Positions 37,501 through 47,640 of a stretch of 50,417 nt of DNA are shown one piece after another. The DNA is from Bacilli bacterium (GTDB lineage: Bacteria > Bacillota_I > Bacilli_A > RFN20 > CAG-826), in the NCBI GenBank assembly GCA_017447725.1, contig JAFSMX010000007.1, forward strand, positions 1 to 50,417, read 5' to 3'. Below the pieces are notes generated by a model that was given only the letters and a program-made list of their open reading frames with translations, did no database searches and had not been told where the DNA came from. Position numbers and translations under genes: made by a program. Every line of letters begins with the position of its first letter. Position 1 is the first letter of the stretch.

Positions 37501-38404
37501 CGTTTAAATCCGAGGCGGCAAAACGTCCACCATCGAGTTGGAGCATTGGACGTAAATCAGGTGGAATGATTGGAATAACATCAAGAACCATCCATTCTGG
37601 TTTATTGTCGCTTTGTCTAAACGCTTGAACAACTTCAAGACGTTTGATGGCTTTGGCTTTCTTTTGGCCTGTTGAAGTACGAATTTCTTCGGTTACCTTA
37701 GCAAATTCTTCATCTAACTTCACTTCACGGAGTAAACGTTTAATTGCTGCAGCACCTTCGCCGAATTCGGCTTTGGTGTATTTCGAAATGAAACGAGAGA
37801 CAGTTTGGAAGTCGAAAGCTTCGCTTTGGTTATTTAAACGATCAATGTATTCTTGAGCAAGTTCTGTATCAACAGAATTTGGGTCAATTAAGCCTTTAGA
37901 GACGATTTCTTGAATCGCAGCGGTAAAGACTTCACGAGCGGTTTTTTCATCAAGGAATTCCTTGTATTTTAAAACACCGCTATCTCCTGGATTTAAACAA
38001 ATGTGGGAGACGAAGTAGACCACTTCCTCAACTTGTTTTGGAGGAATGTCTAAAAGAAGAGCGATTCTAGAAGGAATACCTTTTAAATACCAAATGTGTG
38101 TACATGGAGAGACGAGTTCAATGTGACCCATTCTTTCACGACGGACATCTTTCGAGATGACTTCAACACCACATTTTTCACAGGTAATACCAGCAAAACG
38201 AATCTTTTTGTATTTTCCGCAGTGACATTCATAGTCTTTTGCTGGACCGAAGATCTTTTCACAGAAGAGACCTCCCATCTCTGGTTTTTGACTACGATAG
38301 TTGATTGTTTCAGCCTTGGTGACTTCGCCATGGGACCAACTACGGATACGGTCTGGGGAAGCAAGACCAACTTTAATGCTAGCTAATTTATTGACATCAA
38401 ACAT
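34541..38404 (-). CDS. rpoC: RNA polymerase subunit beta-prime
   Basis: 1287 residues. The catalytic magnesium site [12 protein letters not shown] is present near residue 495. The N-terminal zinc site (CHCGKY...CEKCGVEV) and the second zinc site (CDPKTGEE region with [13 protein letters not shown]) are intact. The C-terminal end after [14 protein letters not shown] is short and acidic. The 15-base gap after rpoB contains its ribosome site (TAGGAGG). Confidence 0.98.
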   Translation of the reverse strand: MFDVNKLASIKVGLASPDRIRSWSHGEVTKAETINYRSQKPEMGGLFCEKIFGPAKDYECHCGKYKKIRFAGITCEKCGVEVISKDVRRERMGHIELVSPCTHIWYLKGIPSRIALLLDIPPKQVEEVVYFVSHICLNPGDSGVLKYKEFLDEKTAREVFTAAIQEIVSKGLIDPNSVDTELAQEYIDRLNNQSEAFDFQTVSRFISKYTKAEFGEGAAAIKRLLREVKLDEEFAKVTEEIRTSTGQKKAKAIKRLEVVQAFRQSDNKPEWMVLDVIPIIPPDLRPMLQLDGGRFAASDLNDLYRRVITRNTRLKKLIDLNAPNVILMNGRRMLQEAVDALIDNGRRNKPVQGAGGRPLKSLSSSLKGKQGRFRQNLLGKRVDYSGRSVIAVGPDLKMYQCGLPREMAIHLLRPYIANLLIKRGYVSAHKAADKIIDQYDPIVFDIVEEIIGDHPVLLNRAPTLHRLGIQAFQPKLVDGRAIRLHPLVCTGFNADFDGDQMAVHVPLSKAAQQEALNLMLASNNILGPKDGKPIVTPSQDMVLGNYYLTMEESKEALLARADRRKNKGDTEEYELFTIYGNAEGKVFGTIDEVLRAYQTKQAHLHTRIAIRGSALEKNGFTEEMKKSYLITTVGKVIFNLIFPADFPYLNEASKENLKGDLAKFFVPRGTNIPEYIHNLPLIRPFKKKDLGNIIDEIYHRYGTSKTSAVLDKMKDQGFRYATAAGFTISISDVPILKGKEEIISKGDVAVEEINRLYDKGLLTDQEHHKEVVDIWTNVRNEVQAKLTSQFEADQRNPIFMMSDSGARGNISNVTQLSGMRGLMANPKGETIELPIKSCFREGLTVSEFFIATHGSRKGGADTALKTADSGYLTRRLVDVSQDVIVREDDCHTDHGFVVREIRDTARDMVIVPLIDRLVGRFSLRAICDPKTGEEIVPENTLIDEVMAKKVIDAGIKEVEIRSLFGCETKNGVCVHCYGRNLATGEVVKKGEAVGIMAAQSIGEPGTQLTMRTFHTGGVAGSDITQGLPRVQELVEARTPKGEALISEIAGKVKAIEETGGRYHIVVANDLEEREYMSAYGAHLRVKVGDEVRNGGKLTEGAIAPKHLLEVADDVAVENYMLKEIQKVYRSQSIGISDKHIEVIVRQMLKKVVIIDSGDTDMVPGTRMDIEEFTEKNEDAVFSGKRPAVARQLILGITKAALETKSFLSAASFQETTRVLTDAAIKGKKDDLHGLKENVITGKLIPAGVGLLTEEEEEENLKNFTVRGRMKEVKQQYIEAHDRPEDFE

Positions 38405-38419
38405 TGTTTTTACCTCCTA

Positions 38420-41400
38420 TTAACCGAGTAATTCCGCAATCTTTTCACTTAAGTCTTCACTACGACCATCGTCGGAGAGAATCTCTTGTTCGTGATTTGT
38501 TTCACCAACTAAGTGACGAATATTGGAATTAATTTTACGTTCTTCTTTGTGTGCTTCACGAGCTAAGGCATCGGTATCGATGACTTTGCCGTCTTTGTCG
38601 ATGAGTTTAACATCCATGCAAAGAGCACTGAGTTCTTTGACCAAGACATTGAAGGCTTCTGGTAAGCCTGGTTTTGGAATGTCATAGTCTTTGATGATCG
38701 CTTCGTAGGTTTTGCGTCGACCAACGCGGTCATCAGACTTGATGGTGAGAATTTCTTCAAGTGTATGGGCAGCACCATAGGCTTCAAGAGCCCAGACTTC
38801 CATTTCACCGAATCTCTGACCACCGTTTTGGGCTTTACCACCAAGTGGCTGTTGAGTCACTAAGGAGTAAGGTCCTGTTGCACGGGCGTGTAACTTATCA
38901 TCAACCATGTGAACAAGTTTAATCATGTACATCACGCCAACGCTAATTCTTTCGTCAAAGCGTTCGCCAGTACGTCCATCGTAGAGGATGGTTTTACCAT
39001 CTTCAGCGATTCCAGCTTGCTTCATCAGGTCGAAGATTTCTTCGTTTGTAATACCATCGAAGACAGGGGTGGCAATCTTTAATCCAAGTTTCTTACAAGC
39101 AAGACCTAAGTGGATTTCTAAGATCTGACCGATGTTCATACGAGATGGAACGCCGAGTGGGTTAAGCATAATGTCCACTGGAGTACCATCAGCAAGGAAT
39201 GGCATATCTTCTTCTGGAAGAATACGGGAAATAACACCTTTGTTACCGTGACGTCCAGACATCTTATCACCAGCGCTGATCTTACGTTTTTGAACGATGA
39301 AGACGCGGATGGATTTCTTGACGCCTGGTGGAAGTTCATCACCGTTTTCTCTAGAGAAGATCTTCACATCAAGGACGGTACCTGCACCACCGTGAGGAAC
39401 ACGGAGGGAGCTATCTTTGACGTCTTTGGTCTTTTCAGAGAAGATGGCCATGAGGAGTTTTTCTTCTGGAGTTGGTTCACTAAGTCCTTTTGGAGTAGTT
39501 TTACCGACAAGGATATCTCCTTCACGAACTTCCGCACCTGGAATGATGATTCCGTTTTCATCGAGGAATGCTTTAGCATCTTCACCGACGTTTGGAATAT
39601 CACGGGTGATTTCTTCTGGTCCAAGCTTGGTTTCACGACAATCTAATTGATATTCTTCAATGTGGATTGAGGTGTATGTATCGTCTTTAACAAGACGTTC
39701 AGACATAATGACCGCGTCTTCGTAGTTATAACCTTCCCAGGTCATAAAGGCGATGGTCACGTTTTGTCCAAGCGCTAAATCACCGTTTTCCATGGCTGGG
39801 CCATCAGCGATGATTTGTCCTTGTTTGACTTTGTCACCAATCTTGACGATTGATTTTTGGTTAATGCATGTGCCTTGGTTGGAACGTTCGAATTTTTGAA
39901 GTTGATAGACACGTTCACCATTCTTTTCTTTAATCACGATTTGTTGGGAGTCAACGTATTTAACTACGCCATCTCCAGCAGCAATCACGGCTAAACCAGC
40001 ATCTTTAGCAACCTTCCATTCCATACCAGTTCCAACAAATGGAGCGTGTGGTTTAAGAAGTGGAAGAGCTTGACGCTGCATGTTCGCACCCATAAGAGCA
40101 CGGGTGGAGTCGTCGTTTTCTAAGAATGGAATACAGGCGGAAGCAATGGAAACGATTTGCTTTGGACTAACATCGATATAATCGATGAGGGAAGAGTCGA
40201 CTAAGACATTTTCACCGTTGTGACGGGCGATGACTTCCTTATCGGTAATAAAGCCGTTCTCATCGAGGTGGACGTTAGCTTGAGCGATGTAATGGTCTTT
40301 TTCGTCTTCGGCGGAAAGATATTCTGTTTCGTCGGTGACTTGACCACCTTTTTTAACAATACGATATGGAGTTTCAATAAATCCATAGCGGTTGATTTTA
40401 GCGTATGTAGCTAAGTTATTGATCAAACCGATGTTTTGACCTTCTGGAGTTTCAATTGGACAAATACGTCCGTAGTGGGTTGGGTGAACGTCACGAACGG
40501 CCATTGAGGCACGGTCACGAGTAATACCACCTGGACCAAGAGCGGAAATACGTCTCTTATTGGTTAGTTCAGAAAGTGGGTTAGTTTGATCCATGAATTG
40601 GGAGAGTTGGGAGCTCGCAAAGAATTCACGAATGCTACTTGTGAGAGGTTTAATATTAATTAAGCTCTTAATTGAAGCATTACTCATATCGGAAATAGAC
40701 ATCTTTTGTTGGACTGTCTTCACCATTTTGGTTAAACCGATACGGAATTGACTTTGAATTAATTCACCAACAGAACGAATACGACGGTTGGAGAGGTTAT
40801 CGATGTCATCGACATCGCCAAATCCAGCCATAATGTTCATTAAGTAGGAGAAAATCGCGATAATATCAGAGAATGTGACACATTGGACAGTAAGGTTAAG
40901 GTCAGTACCGATGATGTTTTGAGTTTCTTTCATCTTGTCATCAACGTAAACCTTAATCATGTTGACCTTGCCACGGAATTCTTGGTTAATCTCATCAAGA
41001 GTTTCTTTATCTGATTTACCACGTGGGGCAGCCCGATCCATCGCTTCGACTAAGCTCTTTTCAGCCTTAATCTTGATTTCGTGAGCGCCTTTTTCAAAGA
41101 CTTCGAGATCCATTAATTTTTGGACGTCTTCTTTGGAGAGGTAATCTCCCTTTTTATATAAGATTTCTCCGTCAGCGGAAACTAAATTCTCTGCGAGAAT
41201 ACGTCCGGCTAAACGGTTATAGATTCCAAGTTTAGTACGATATTTGAATCGACCAGCGCGACCTAAGTCATAACGCTTGTGGTCAAAGAACTTTTGAATA
41301 AGGAAATTCGCCACACCTTCTTGGGTGATTGGTTCACCTGGTTTAAGTTTACGGAAGATCGTGACTAACGCATCAAAAGCTGAAGTATGTTCTTCTTTAT

Positions 41401-42073
41401 CCTTTTCAATGGTCGCTTCAAGCATTTCGTTATCTCCGAAGAGTTTACGATATTGGCTTGGTTCAACAATGCCTAACGCCTTTAATAAAATGGTGGCTGG
41501 CATTTTCTTTTGACGGTCGATACGAACATTAATTAAACCCTTTTGGTCTGTTTCGAATTCTAACCATGTTCCACGAGTTGGGATTAAGTCGGCTTCATAG
41601 AAATATTTACCGTTTTTATCCATTTCCTTACTTAAGTAAGCACCTGGGGAACGAACGATTTGGGAAACAATGACACGTTCCGCACCATTAATAATGAATG
41701 TTCCTGAATCAGTGATGAGAGGAATATCACCCATAAACACTTCTTCTTCTTTTTGTTCACCACTATCTTGGTAACGAAGACGAAGTTTGGCACGAAGTTG
41801 GGCTTGGTAGTTGTAATCGTGTTCTTTACATTGTAAATAAGTGTGTTTTGGATCTTTTAGTTCACTTGAAACATAATCAATGAAGATGTCTTCAGAGAAG
41901 TTTGCGATTGGGAAAACTTCTTTTAAGACTTCATCAATTCCCTTTTCAAGGAACCACTTGTAAGAATCAGTTTGGATTTCTACAAGATTTGGGAGTTCAA
42001 GACTACCGGAAATTTTCGAAAAGTTAATTCGATTATTTGGTAGTAATGGGTAATCTTTATAGGTTTTGCTCAT
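38420..42073 (-). CDS. rpoB: RNA polymerase subunit beta
   Basis: 1217 residues from the ATG at 42073 (ribosome site AAAAGGAG, family start [11 protein letters not shown]). Conserved [10 protein letters not shown] and GNKGVISRI segments are present. The rifampicin pocket reads [20 protein letters not shown]. The His of E. coli position 526 is Asn here (codon 40559-40561) and Asn518 is Thr. Asn at 526 is linked to natural rifampin insensitivity in Mollicutes. Follows rsmC and precedes rpoC. Confidence 0.98.
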   Translation of the reverse strand: MSKTYKDYPLLPNNRINFSKISGSLELPNLVEIQTDSYKWFLEKGIDEVLKEVFPIANFSEDIFIDYVSSELKDPKHTYLQCKEHDYNYQAQLRAKLRLRYQDSGEQKEEEVFMGDIPLITDSGTFIINGAERVIVSQIVRSPGAYLSKEMDKNGKYFYEADLIPTRGTWLEFETDQKGLINVRIDRQKKMPATILLKALGIVEPSQYRKLFGDNEMLEATIEKDKEEHTSAFDALVTIFRKLKPGEPITQEGVANFLIQKFFDHKRYDLGRAGRFKYRTKLGIYNRLAGRILAENLVSADGEILYKKGDYLSKEDVQKLMDLEVFEKGAHEIKIKAEKSLVEAMDRAAPRGKSDKETLDEINQEFRGKVNMIKVYVDDKMKETQNIIGTDLNLTVQCVTFSDIIAIFSYLMNIMAGFGDVDDIDNLSNRRIRSVGELIQSQFRIGLTKMVKTVQQKMSISDMSNASIKSLINIKPLTSSIREFFASSQLSQFMDQTNPLSELTNKRRISALGPGGITRDRASMAVRDVHPTHYGRICPIETPEGQNIGLINNLATYAKINRYGFIETPYRIVKKGGQVTDETEYLSAEDEKDHYIAQANVHLDENGFITDKEVIARHNGENVLVDSSLIDYIDVSPKQIVSIASACIPFLENDDSTRALMGANMQRQALPLLKPHAPFVGTGMEWKVAKDAGLAVIAAGDGVVKYVDSQQIVIKEKNGERVYQLQKFERSNQGTCINQKSIVKIGDKVKQGQIIADGPAMENGDLALGQNVTIAFMTWEGYNYEDAVIMSERLVKDDTYTSIHIEEYQLDCRETKLGPEEITRDIPNVGEDAKAFLDENGIIIPGAEVREGDILVGKTTPKGLSEPTPEEKLLMAIFSEKTKDVKDSSLRVPHGGAGTVLDVKIFSRENGDELPPGVKKSIRVFIVQKRKISAGDKMSGRHGNKGVISRILPEEDMPFLADGTPVDIMLNPLGVPSRMNIGQILEIHLGLACKKLGLKIATPVFDGITNEEIFDLMKQAGIAEDGKTILYDGRTGERFDERISVGVMYMIKLVHMVDDKLHARATGPYSLVTQQPLGGKAQNGGQRFGEMEVWALEAYGAAHTLEEILTIKSDDRVGRRKTYEAIIKDYDIPKPGLPEAFNVLVKELSALCMDVKLIDKDGKVIDTDALAREAHKEERKINSNIRHLVGETNHEQEILSDDGRSEDLSEKIAELLG

Positions 42074-42090
42074 ATGTGGCTCCTTTTTCA

Positions 42091-42693
42091 TTAATTCATT
42101 TTCGTCGCCATCAGGACGAAGTATCCTTTACTTTTCTTTAGAATGGTCACGTTTCCAAAGACCTCTTCTAAATGTTTTTTCACGGATTCTGCGCCTTGTG
42201 CCTTTCGCACGACGACGTATAATGAACCTCCATCTTCGAGGTGCTCCTTCGCTTCATCATAGATCCGGTAAGTAACTTTTTTTCCAGCTCTAATTGGCGG
42301 ATTTGACACAATCGAATGGAATTTTCCTTCAATCTCTATATAGATGTCACTTTGAAGGCAGGTGACTCGGTGGCTTAACGCGAGCGTTTGCGCGTTTTTT
42401 TCACATAATACCAGTGCGCGCGTGTTAACGTCTGAGCAAGTCACATTCAGACGGGGGTGGAAATAGGCTAGAGTTAAGCCGATCGGGCCAATTCCACACC
42501 CAAGGTCAAGAAGACTTTCTCCAAGTGAGAGGGGAAGAAGTGTTTCTATAAGGACACGACTCCCCCAGTCTAACTCACTTTTAGAAAAGACTCCTATATC
42601 AGACGATAATGAGAACGCTACGTCATTAATGACGTACCGTACTTGTCTTGGAGATGATCCAAGACTTTCATCATTGATAAAATAATGACTCAT
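42091..42693 (-). CDS. rsmC: 16S rRNA (guanine-N2) methyltransferase RsmC/YbxB family
   Basis: 200 residues, a single Rossmann methyltransferase. SAM motif I is [13 protein letters not shown] near residue 60 and the catalytic [11 protein letters not shown] near residue 130. Homologues at this place (rplL-ybxB-rpoB) methylate a guanine in 16S rRNA. No ribosome site precedes the ATG, which lies 29 bases after rplL, but the start agrees with the family. Its stop precedes the rpoB ribosome site. Confidence 0.9.
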   Translation of the reverse strand: MSHYFINDESLGSSPRQVRYVINDVAFSLSSDIGVFSKSELDWGSRVLIETLLPLSLGESLLDLGCGIGPIGLTLAYFHPRLNVTCSDVNTRALVLCEKNAQTLALSHRVTCLQSDIYIEIEGKFHSIVSNPPIRAGKKVTYRIYDEAKEHLEDGGSLYVVVRKAQGAESVKKHLEEVFGNVTILKKSKGYFVLMATKMN

Positions 42694-42722
42694 TATCGCT
42701 AATTAGGGTTGTTGTTAAATAA

Positions 42723-43100
42723 TTATTTAACTTCGCATTCTGCGCCAGCAGCTTCAAGAGCTTTCTTGTGTTCTTCAGCTTCAACTGGTGAGATGTGTTC
42801 TTTAACGGCACATGGTGCACCGTCAACAAGTTTCTTGGCATCCATTAAGCCGAGACCAGTGATGGCTTGGACAGCTTTAATGACAGCGACTTTGCTAGCG
42901 CCAACAGCTTTGAGGAATAAAGAGACATCGGCAGCAGCCTTTGGTCCTTCTTCTTCAGCTGGAGCAGCGGCAGCGGCTGCAACTGGAGCAGCGGCTGTAA
43001 CGCCAAATTCTTCTTCAACTGCTTTGACGAGATCATTGAGTTCAATGACGGTCATTTCCTTTAAGGAAGCAATGATTTCTTCTTTTGTTAACTTTGCCAT
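42723..43100 (-). CDS. rplL: Ribosomal protein L7/L12
   Basis: 125 residues from the ATG at 43100, which has AAGGAGG before it. An N-terminal dimerisation domain, an Ala/Pro/Glu hinge ([20 protein letters not shown]) and the C-terminal factor-binding domain ([20 protein letters not shown]) are clear. It forms the stalk with L10 and recruits EF-Tu and EF-G. Confidence 0.97.
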   Translation of the reverse strand: MAKLTKEEIIASLKEMTVIELNDLVKAVEEEFGVTAAAPVAAAAAAPAEEEGPKAAADVSLFLKAVGASKVAVIKAVQAITGLGLMDAKKLVDGAPCAVKEHISPVEAEEHKKALEAAGAECEVK

Positions 43101-43121
43101 TTTAGTTTCCTCCTTAGGCAA

Positions 43122-43610
43122 TTAATTTTTGCTATCCGCAACAGCTTTGACAGTGCAAGCAAAACTGCGGATAGGTGCTTGCAAGCACGATAAGAACATG
43201 GAAATTAATCCTTCGCGGTTTGGCATTGTTGCGACGGCTTTAACACCGGCTGCATCAACGACCTTGCCTTCGACAAGACCGGCCTTAATCACTAAGTTTT
43301 CATTTTTCTTAGCGAATTTGGCGAGTACTTTTGGTCCTTCGACAACATCTTCAGAGAAGACATAGGCGTTAGAACCAGAGAGGTATTGGTCGAGTTCATT
43401 GTATCCAAGTTCATCACTAGCGCGTTGCACTAAGGTGTTCTTGTAAACATTGAATGAAGCTTTGACCGCTTTTAATGACTTTCGAAGTTCAGATAAATCA
43501 GCAACTGTTAATCCGCGGTATTCAACGATGACCATTGTTGATGCACCCTTGAATGATTCGCTAATCTTACTAACAACTTGCTTCTTGCTTTCGAGAGTTG
43601 ATGGATTCAT
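43122..43610 (-). CDS. rplJ: Ribosomal protein L10
   Basis: 162 residues. Binds 23S rRNA and carries L12 dimers on its C-terminal helix. EYRGLTVADLSELRKSLK near residue 30 and YKNTLVQRA are typical. It follows an L10 leader RNA, through which L10(L12)4 represses its own synthesis in related bacteria. Twenty-one bases separate it from rplL. Confidence 0.97.
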   Translation of the reverse strand: MNPSTLESKKQVVSKISESFKGASTMVIVEYRGLTVADLSELRKSLKAVKASFNVYKNTLVQRASDELGYNELDQYLSGSNAYVFSEDVVEGPKVLAKFAKKNENLVIKAGLVEGKVVDAAGVKAVATMPNREGLISMFLSCLQAPIRSFACTVKAVADSKN

Positions 43611-43640
43611 TGTTCTACCTCCTTTTTCTTAATAGTCTTT

Positions 43641-43718
43641 GAGGCTCCAATATACTTGGTTAATACCTGGGCAACATGATTAAGCCCCGTGGCCGTTGCT
43701 GTCTTAGGTATATTGTGC
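43641..43718 (-). ncRNA. L10 leader (autoregulatory element of rplJL)
   Basis: In the 118-base rplA-rplJ spacer, CAATATAC (43708-43715) pairs with GTATATTG (43648-43655). The enclosed segment carries CTAAGACAGCAACGGCCACG and GGCTTAATC, typical of the L10 leader of Bacillota. Binding of L10-L12 to it lowers rplJL expression. Confidence 0.8.
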
Positions 43719-43728
43719 TTCGTATAAA

Positions 43729-44412
43729 TTACATTCCTTCAAATGTGAAGTGAATGGCTGGTCCCATAGTGGTGTGAATGACAGCATTCTTAATGAATGT
43801 GCCTTTAACAGCGGCTGGACGAACTTTCACTAATGTGGAAGTAAGAGCTGCTAAGTTCTCACTAAGGGCTTTTTCTGTAAAGCTGACACGACCGATCGAG
43901 ACGTGCATATTGGCGTCTTTATCAAGACGGTATTCAACCTTACCAAGTTTGATTTCTTTAATAGCTTGTGCAACGTTTGGTGTAACGGTACCAGTTTTTG
44001 GGTTTGGCATTAAGCCTTTTGGACCAAGTATACGAGCTACTTTTCCAATTTCTCCCATCATGTCTGGTGTCGCGACGATAACGTCGAATTCAAACCAGTT
44101 TTCTTTTTGGATTTTTTCGATTAATTCTTTACCACCGACGAAATCCGCGCCGGCAGCTTTGGCTTCTTCTACTTTAGAAGTGATTGCACAGATCTTTTTG
44201 GTTTTGCCATTACCATTTGGAAGGATGAGAGTTCCTCTGACTTGCTGGTCGGCTTTGGTGGTGTCAACATTCAAATGAAGGCTGACATCGACTGTGGCAT
44301 CAAACTTAACAGTAGATGTTTTCTTGACGAGTTCGCATGCTTCTTCAATGCTATAGACTTTGTTAGAATCAACGAGTTCGGCAACTTTTTTATAATTCTT
44401 TGAGTATTTCAT
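43729..44412 (-). CDS. rplA: Ribosomal protein L1
   Basis: 227 residues from the ATG at 44412, five bases after the rplK stop with no clear ribosome site, so translation is probably coupled to rplK. Start MKYSKNYKKVAELVD is typical; an earlier ATG at 44451 inside rplK is rejected. Motif ILGPKGLMPNPKTGTV is intact. L1 binds the L1 stalk and often its own operon mRNA. Confidence 0.96.
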   Translation of the reverse strand: MKYSKNYKKVAELVDSNKVYSIEEACELVKKTSTVKFDATVDVSLHLNVDTTKADQQVRGTLILPNGNGKTKKICAITSKVEEAKAAGADFVGGKELIEKIQKENWFEFDVIVATPDMMGEIGKVARILGPKGLMPNPKTGTVTPNVAQAIKEIKLGKVEYRLDKDANMHVSIGRVSFTEKALSENLAALTSTLVKVRPAAVKGTFIKNAVIHTTMGPAIHFTFEGM

Positions 44413-44417
44413 AGATA

Positions 44418-44828
44418 TTATTTGTCGACCGCGATTCCCATGTTGCGGCATGTACCTTCAATGATTTTCATCGCTGATTCGATATTGTCGCAGTTTAAGT
44501 CTGGTAACTTGTATTCAGCGATTTCTCTCACTTTGGCTTGGATAATGTGACCAACGATGGTCTTTGGATTAGCAGAACCTTTTTGAACGCCAGCGGCTTT
44601 AAGAATTAAGCCAGCGGCTGGAGAAGTCTTGATTACAAAGTCATGGGACTTGTCTTCATAAGCTGTAATGATAACTGGAACGATTTCGCCTTTACGGTCA
44701 GCGGTCTTAGCGTTGAAATCCGTACAGAACTTTGGCATGACCACGCCAGCACTAGCGAGCTTTGGACCTGGTTTGGCTTCGCCGCCAGGGAGTTCCATCT
44801 TCACAACTTTGACGATTCTTTTACTCAC
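44418..44828 (-). CDS. rplK: Ribosomal protein L11
   Basis: 136 residues. The start is a GTG at 44828 preceded by AAAGGAGG, giving the family start (V/M)SKRIVKVVKMELPGG. An ATG-led extension upstream crosses the leader and is rejected. L11 binds the GTPase centre of 23S rRNA; the thiostrepton region PGPKLASAGV is conserved. Confidence 0.96.
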   Translation of the reverse strand: MSKRIVKVVKMELPGGEAKPGPKLASAGVVMPKFCTDFNAKTADRKGEIVPVIITAYEDKSHDFVIKTSPAAGLILKAAGVQKGSANPKTIVGHIIQAKVREIAEYKLPDLNCDNIESAMKIIEGTCRNMGIAVDK

Positions 44829-44865
44829 GTGACATTTCCTCCTTTTCTTTCTTAGGTTGTCCGTG

Positions 44866-44903
44866 TTGTGGTTTAATGGACTAAATCGTTTGTCCTTCCA
44901 CAA
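44866..44903 (-). promoter_or_regulatory. Leader hairpin before rplK, possible L1-binding site
   Basis: On the minus strand TTGTGG-AA-GGAC-n10-GTCC-ATTAAA-CCACAA forms two stems separated by an asymmetric internal loop. It lies in a leader of about 120 bases. L1 feedback on its operon is known in other bacteria; this role is inferred only. A second small stem (CGCT/AGCG) lies at about 44929-44941. Confidence 0.45.
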
Positions 44904-44958
44904 TACGTATATGTGCTATTACCGCCCGCTCTCTCATAGCGAACGACATGCGAATGGG

Positions 44959-44987
44959 ATTATACCAGCATACATACACGTATGCAA
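44959..44987 (-). promoter_or_regulatory. rplK-rplA operon promoter
   Basis: TTGCAT (44982-44987), 17 bases, extended -10 TGGTATAAT (TATAAT at 44959-44964). The spacer contains the inverted repeat CATAC-GT-GTATG. It lies just after the cadA terminator. Confidence 0.85.
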
Positions 44988-44995
44988 GAAAAAAA

Positions 44996-45015
44996 TCAGA
45001 ACCATTCGGTCCTGA
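44996..45015 (-). terminator. cadCA terminator
   Basis: TCAGGACC-GAAT-GGTTCTGA on the minus strand (8 bp, one G-U) followed by seven Ts, 23 bases after the cadA stop. Confidence 0.9.
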
Positions 45016-45038
45016 CTTTTCTAAAACAAAGTTTTAAT

Positions 45039-47192
45039 CTATTTGATCTTTCGATAAATAATTAGTAATGAATTGAGCGTCATGAGCACGGTTAGGCCCG
45101 TGTCTGCGAGGACAGCAATCTCCATATTAGAGACAACCTTGGTCATTAATAAGACGATGACAGCAACCTTCACCAAGAGGGAGAAAACAATGTTGAATAT
45201 TGCTACTCGACGGACCTTTTTGGCGATAACAATTGAGTCATAAATCTTTAGTGGATGGTCTTGCATAATGACAACATCAGAGTTTTCGACGGCCATATCA
45301 GATCCAATGCCTCCCATCGCATAGCCAACATCAGCACGGATGATTGACGGAGTATCGTTAATTCCATCACCAGCAAATGCGACTAATTTTTTATTTTCTC
45401 GATGTTCGATTGCGTCTTCAACAAACTTGGTTTTATCGCCTGGTAAAAGTTTGGCGTAATAGCTATCAACTCCAACCTCATTTGCGACCTCTCTAACAGT
45501 GGCTTCTTTATCTCCAGAAAGGAGGACAACTTTGACACCAAGTTCGTGCATTTTCTTGACCATTAATTTAGCTTTATCACGAACGATGTCTTGTAGTAAA
45601 ACATAGCCAATATATTTGCCATTTTTTGCGACATACACCGCAGTTCCTGGTAAATCGATTTCCTCGGCAAAAACCCCATATTTTTTAAGTAGGTCAACAT
45701 TTCCAGCCAGGATTTGCTGGTTTTTATACTTTGTTGATATTCCTAAACCCGGGACCTCTTCATAGTCTTCCTGATTGAGTGCTAATTCAGAGATATTTTG
45801 GTGTAAAACAATGGCTTTTGCAATTGGGTGATTTGAACGTGATTCAGCCGAGTATAAGGCTTCTAAAAATTCTTCTTTTGAAACACCTTCGTTATGGATT
45901 TCAGTAACCTCAAAATTACCATAAGTTAGAGTACCTGTTTTATCAACGAAAAGCACTCCAATGTTACATAGTGAATCAAGGTAATTTGCACCCTTAATAA
46001 CAATGCCTCGTTTGGATGCTAATCCGATGCCAGCAAAGTAGGCTAAAGGCACCGAAATAACGATGGCACAAGGACATGCAACAACAAGGATTGCTAAACC
46101 ACGATAAATGCCCTCAGACCATTGTCCTGTAATAATACCTGTAAGTAGTGCAAACAAGATTCCTATGACAAAGACCGTTGGTGTATAAATACGTGCAAAT
46201 CTTGTAATGAATTTCTCGGCTTTAGCTTTGTGTTCTCCAGAGGATTGAACAAGTTCAATAATCTTGGAAATTGTTGAATCAGCGAACACTTTATTAACAC
46301 AAACCGTAATTGATCCACTTCTTAGAATAGAACCACTCAAAACGTTGGCTCCTTTCACAACATCAACCGGCATTGGTTCACCTGTTAACGAGGACATATC
46401 TAATGTTCCTTGACCATCAATGATTACACCATCTGCTGGAACGATTTCACCAACGTGAACGATGATTTGATCATCGACTTTCAAAGTTTCTGGTTTAACT
46501 TGGCTAACTTTACCATTCACGATTAGGTTCGCAGTATCTGCACGTAAATCAATCGCGTTTGAAATAGCATTCTTAGATTTACCAGTTGCAATGTGTTCAA
46601 ATAGTTCACCAACTTGATAGAGGGCAACAACCATCACGCCATCCATCATATCAATTGGGAATCCAGCGCCTTGTAAAACACCTAAATTAATTAAAACAGA
46701 AAGAGCGAAAACACCTAAACACGAAATCGTTAACAAAAGATTCATGTCAATCGGATTTCGTAAGTGAATAATGTTTTGAATAACCTTCCAAACAATATCA
46801 TAAACAACGATTCCAGCCGCAACTGCATGAAGTGCAAAGGACACCCATGAAAATTCTTCTCCATAGACAATCATCGCGACGGCAACAAGCACCGCTGCAG
46901 CAACGATTCTACCTAAAGTTATCCAGAATTTGCGGTTAAAAATGGAATATTTTTGTTTTGAACCTTTATTAATTCTTTCAATTCTTAAAGGATCATCTTC
47001 AATCTTTTTGATCTCCTCTTTTAGGTTCTCAACAGGCATCTCATCTTCGCGATAAACGATGTACATACGTTCATTTGCAAAGTCGATTGTTGCTTGTTGA
47101 ACAAACTCTTGTTTATTTAAGTATCTTTCTACTTTAGAGGCGCAGTTCGGACAATCAAATCCCGAACAATGATAAACTACTTTTTTACTCAT
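45039..47192 (-). CDS. cadA: Heavy-metal efflux P1B-ATPase (Cd/Zn/Pb type)
   Basis: 717 residues from the ATG at 47192 (ribosome site GTGGAGG). An N-terminal HMA domain has DCPNC near residue 12. The membrane metal site is CPC in VACPCAIVIS, the actuator has LTGEPMP, the phosphorylation site is DKTGTLT, the nucleotide domain has NHPIAKAI, and the hinge reads GDGIND. The Asp in the last helix pair (LADTGLTVLMTL) is typical of the Zn/Cd/Pb group. The start is just after the cadC stop. It pumps toxic divalent metals out under control of the upstream regulator. Confidence 0.94.
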   Translation of the reverse strand: MSKKVVYHCSGFDCPNCASKVERYLNKQEFVQQATIDFANERMYIVYREDEMPVENLKEEIKKIEDDPLRIERINKGSKQKYSIFNRKFWITLGRIVAAAVLVAVAMIVYGEEFSWVSFALHAVAAGIVVYDIVWKVIQNIIHLRNPIDMNLLLTISCLGVFALSVLINLGVLQGAGFPIDMMDGVMVVALYQVGELFEHIATGKSKNAISNAIDLRADTANLIVNGKVSQVKPETLKVDDQIIVHVGEIVPADGVIIDGQGTLDMSSLTGEPMPVDVVKGANVLSGSILRSGSITVCVNKVFADSTISKIIELVQSSGEHKAKAEKFITRFARIYTPTVFVIGILFALLTGIITGQWSEGIYRGLAILVVACPCAIVISVPLAYFAGIGLASKRGIVIKGANYLDSLCNIGVLFVDKTGTLTYGNFEVTEIHNEGVSKEEFLEALYSAESRSNHPIAKAIVLHQNISELALNQEDYEEVPGLGISTKYKNQQILAGNVDLLKKYGVFAEEIDLPGTAVYVAKNGKYIGYVLLQDIVRDKAKLMVKKMHELGVKVVLLSGDKEATVREVANEVGVDSYYAKLLPGDKTKFVEDAIEHRENKKLVAFAGDGINDTPSIIRADVGYAMGGIGSDMAVENSDVVIMQDHPLKIYDSIVIAKKVRRVAIFNIVFSLLVKVAVIVLLMTKVVSNMEIAVLADTGLTVLMTLNSLLIIYRKIK

Positions 47193-47193
47193 T

Positions 47194-47541
47194 TTATAAT
47201 TCCTCCACATGTTCCACTGCCACATTTAAAAGTTGTTTAACGTGGCAATCTGACAAGGAATAGTAAACCTTTTGTCCTTCTTTACGAGTACGAACAAGAT
47301 TGGCTTTTCGTAAAACAATTAATTGATGTGAGACTAGTGATTGAGATTCACTAACTTCACTCACAATGTCACCAACACATTTCTCAATCATGCATGAATG
47401 ACAAGTACATTCAGAACAATTCTGCTTTCCGCACTCGCACATGCATTTTTCATCATTAAGTAAAGATAAAAGAATTTTTAACCGAGTTGGATCAGACATA
47501 ATCTTGAAGATTTTTGACACTTCATTAACTTTGTTAGACAT
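47194..47541 (-). CDS. cadC: ArsR/SmtB-family metalloregulator (CadC-like) with Cys-rich insert
   Basis: 115 residues from the ATG at 47541 (ribosome site GGAGG about 13 bases upstream). A winged helix with VSEVSESQSLVSHQLIVLRK as recognition region and a C-terminal wing GQKVYYSL is clear. Before it, about residues 33-60, lies a segment with eight cysteines (CMCECGKQNCSECTCHSC then KC), far more than the two or three of ordinary CadC, so metal sensing may use a larger thiolate site. It should repress its own promoter and cadA; the operator upstream fits. Confidence 0.9.
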   Translation of the reverse strand: MSNKVNEVSKIFKIMSDPTRLKILLSLLNDEKCMCECGKQNCSECTCHSCMIEKCVGDIVSEVSESQSLVSHQLIVLRKANLVRTRKEGQKVYYSLSDCHVKQLLNVAVEHVEEL

Positions 47542-47565
47542 AATCGGATTACTTCCTCCGCGTAT

Positions 47566-47594
47566 ATTATATGAATGTGCGTTCATATATTCAA
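47566..47594 (-). promoter_or_regulatory. cadCA promoter with metalloregulator operator in the spacer
   Basis: TTGAAT (47589-47594), 17 bases, TATAAT (47566-47571). The spacer is filled by ATATGAA-n6-TTCATAT (47569-47588), a perfect inverted repeat of the SmtB/CadC/CzrA type, so the bound repressor would cover the promoter. Confidence 0.88.
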
Positions 47595-47605
47595 GTAAAA
47601 TAAAA

Positions 47606-47623
47606 GGATTCCCTTAAGAATCC
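47606..47623 (-). terminator. Terminator after nusG
   Basis: GGATTC-TTAAGG-GAATCC on the minus strand followed by TTTTATTTT. It ends the rpmG-secE-nusG unit before the cad cassette. Confidence 0.8.
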
Positions 47624-47640
47624 AATTATTTAAGATTTTC

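Noticed and set aside
44413-44451. An earlier ATG for rplA inside rplK
   Set aside because: The family start is the ATG at 44412; the extra 13 residues are not seen in L1 proteins and are rplK coding sequence in another frame.
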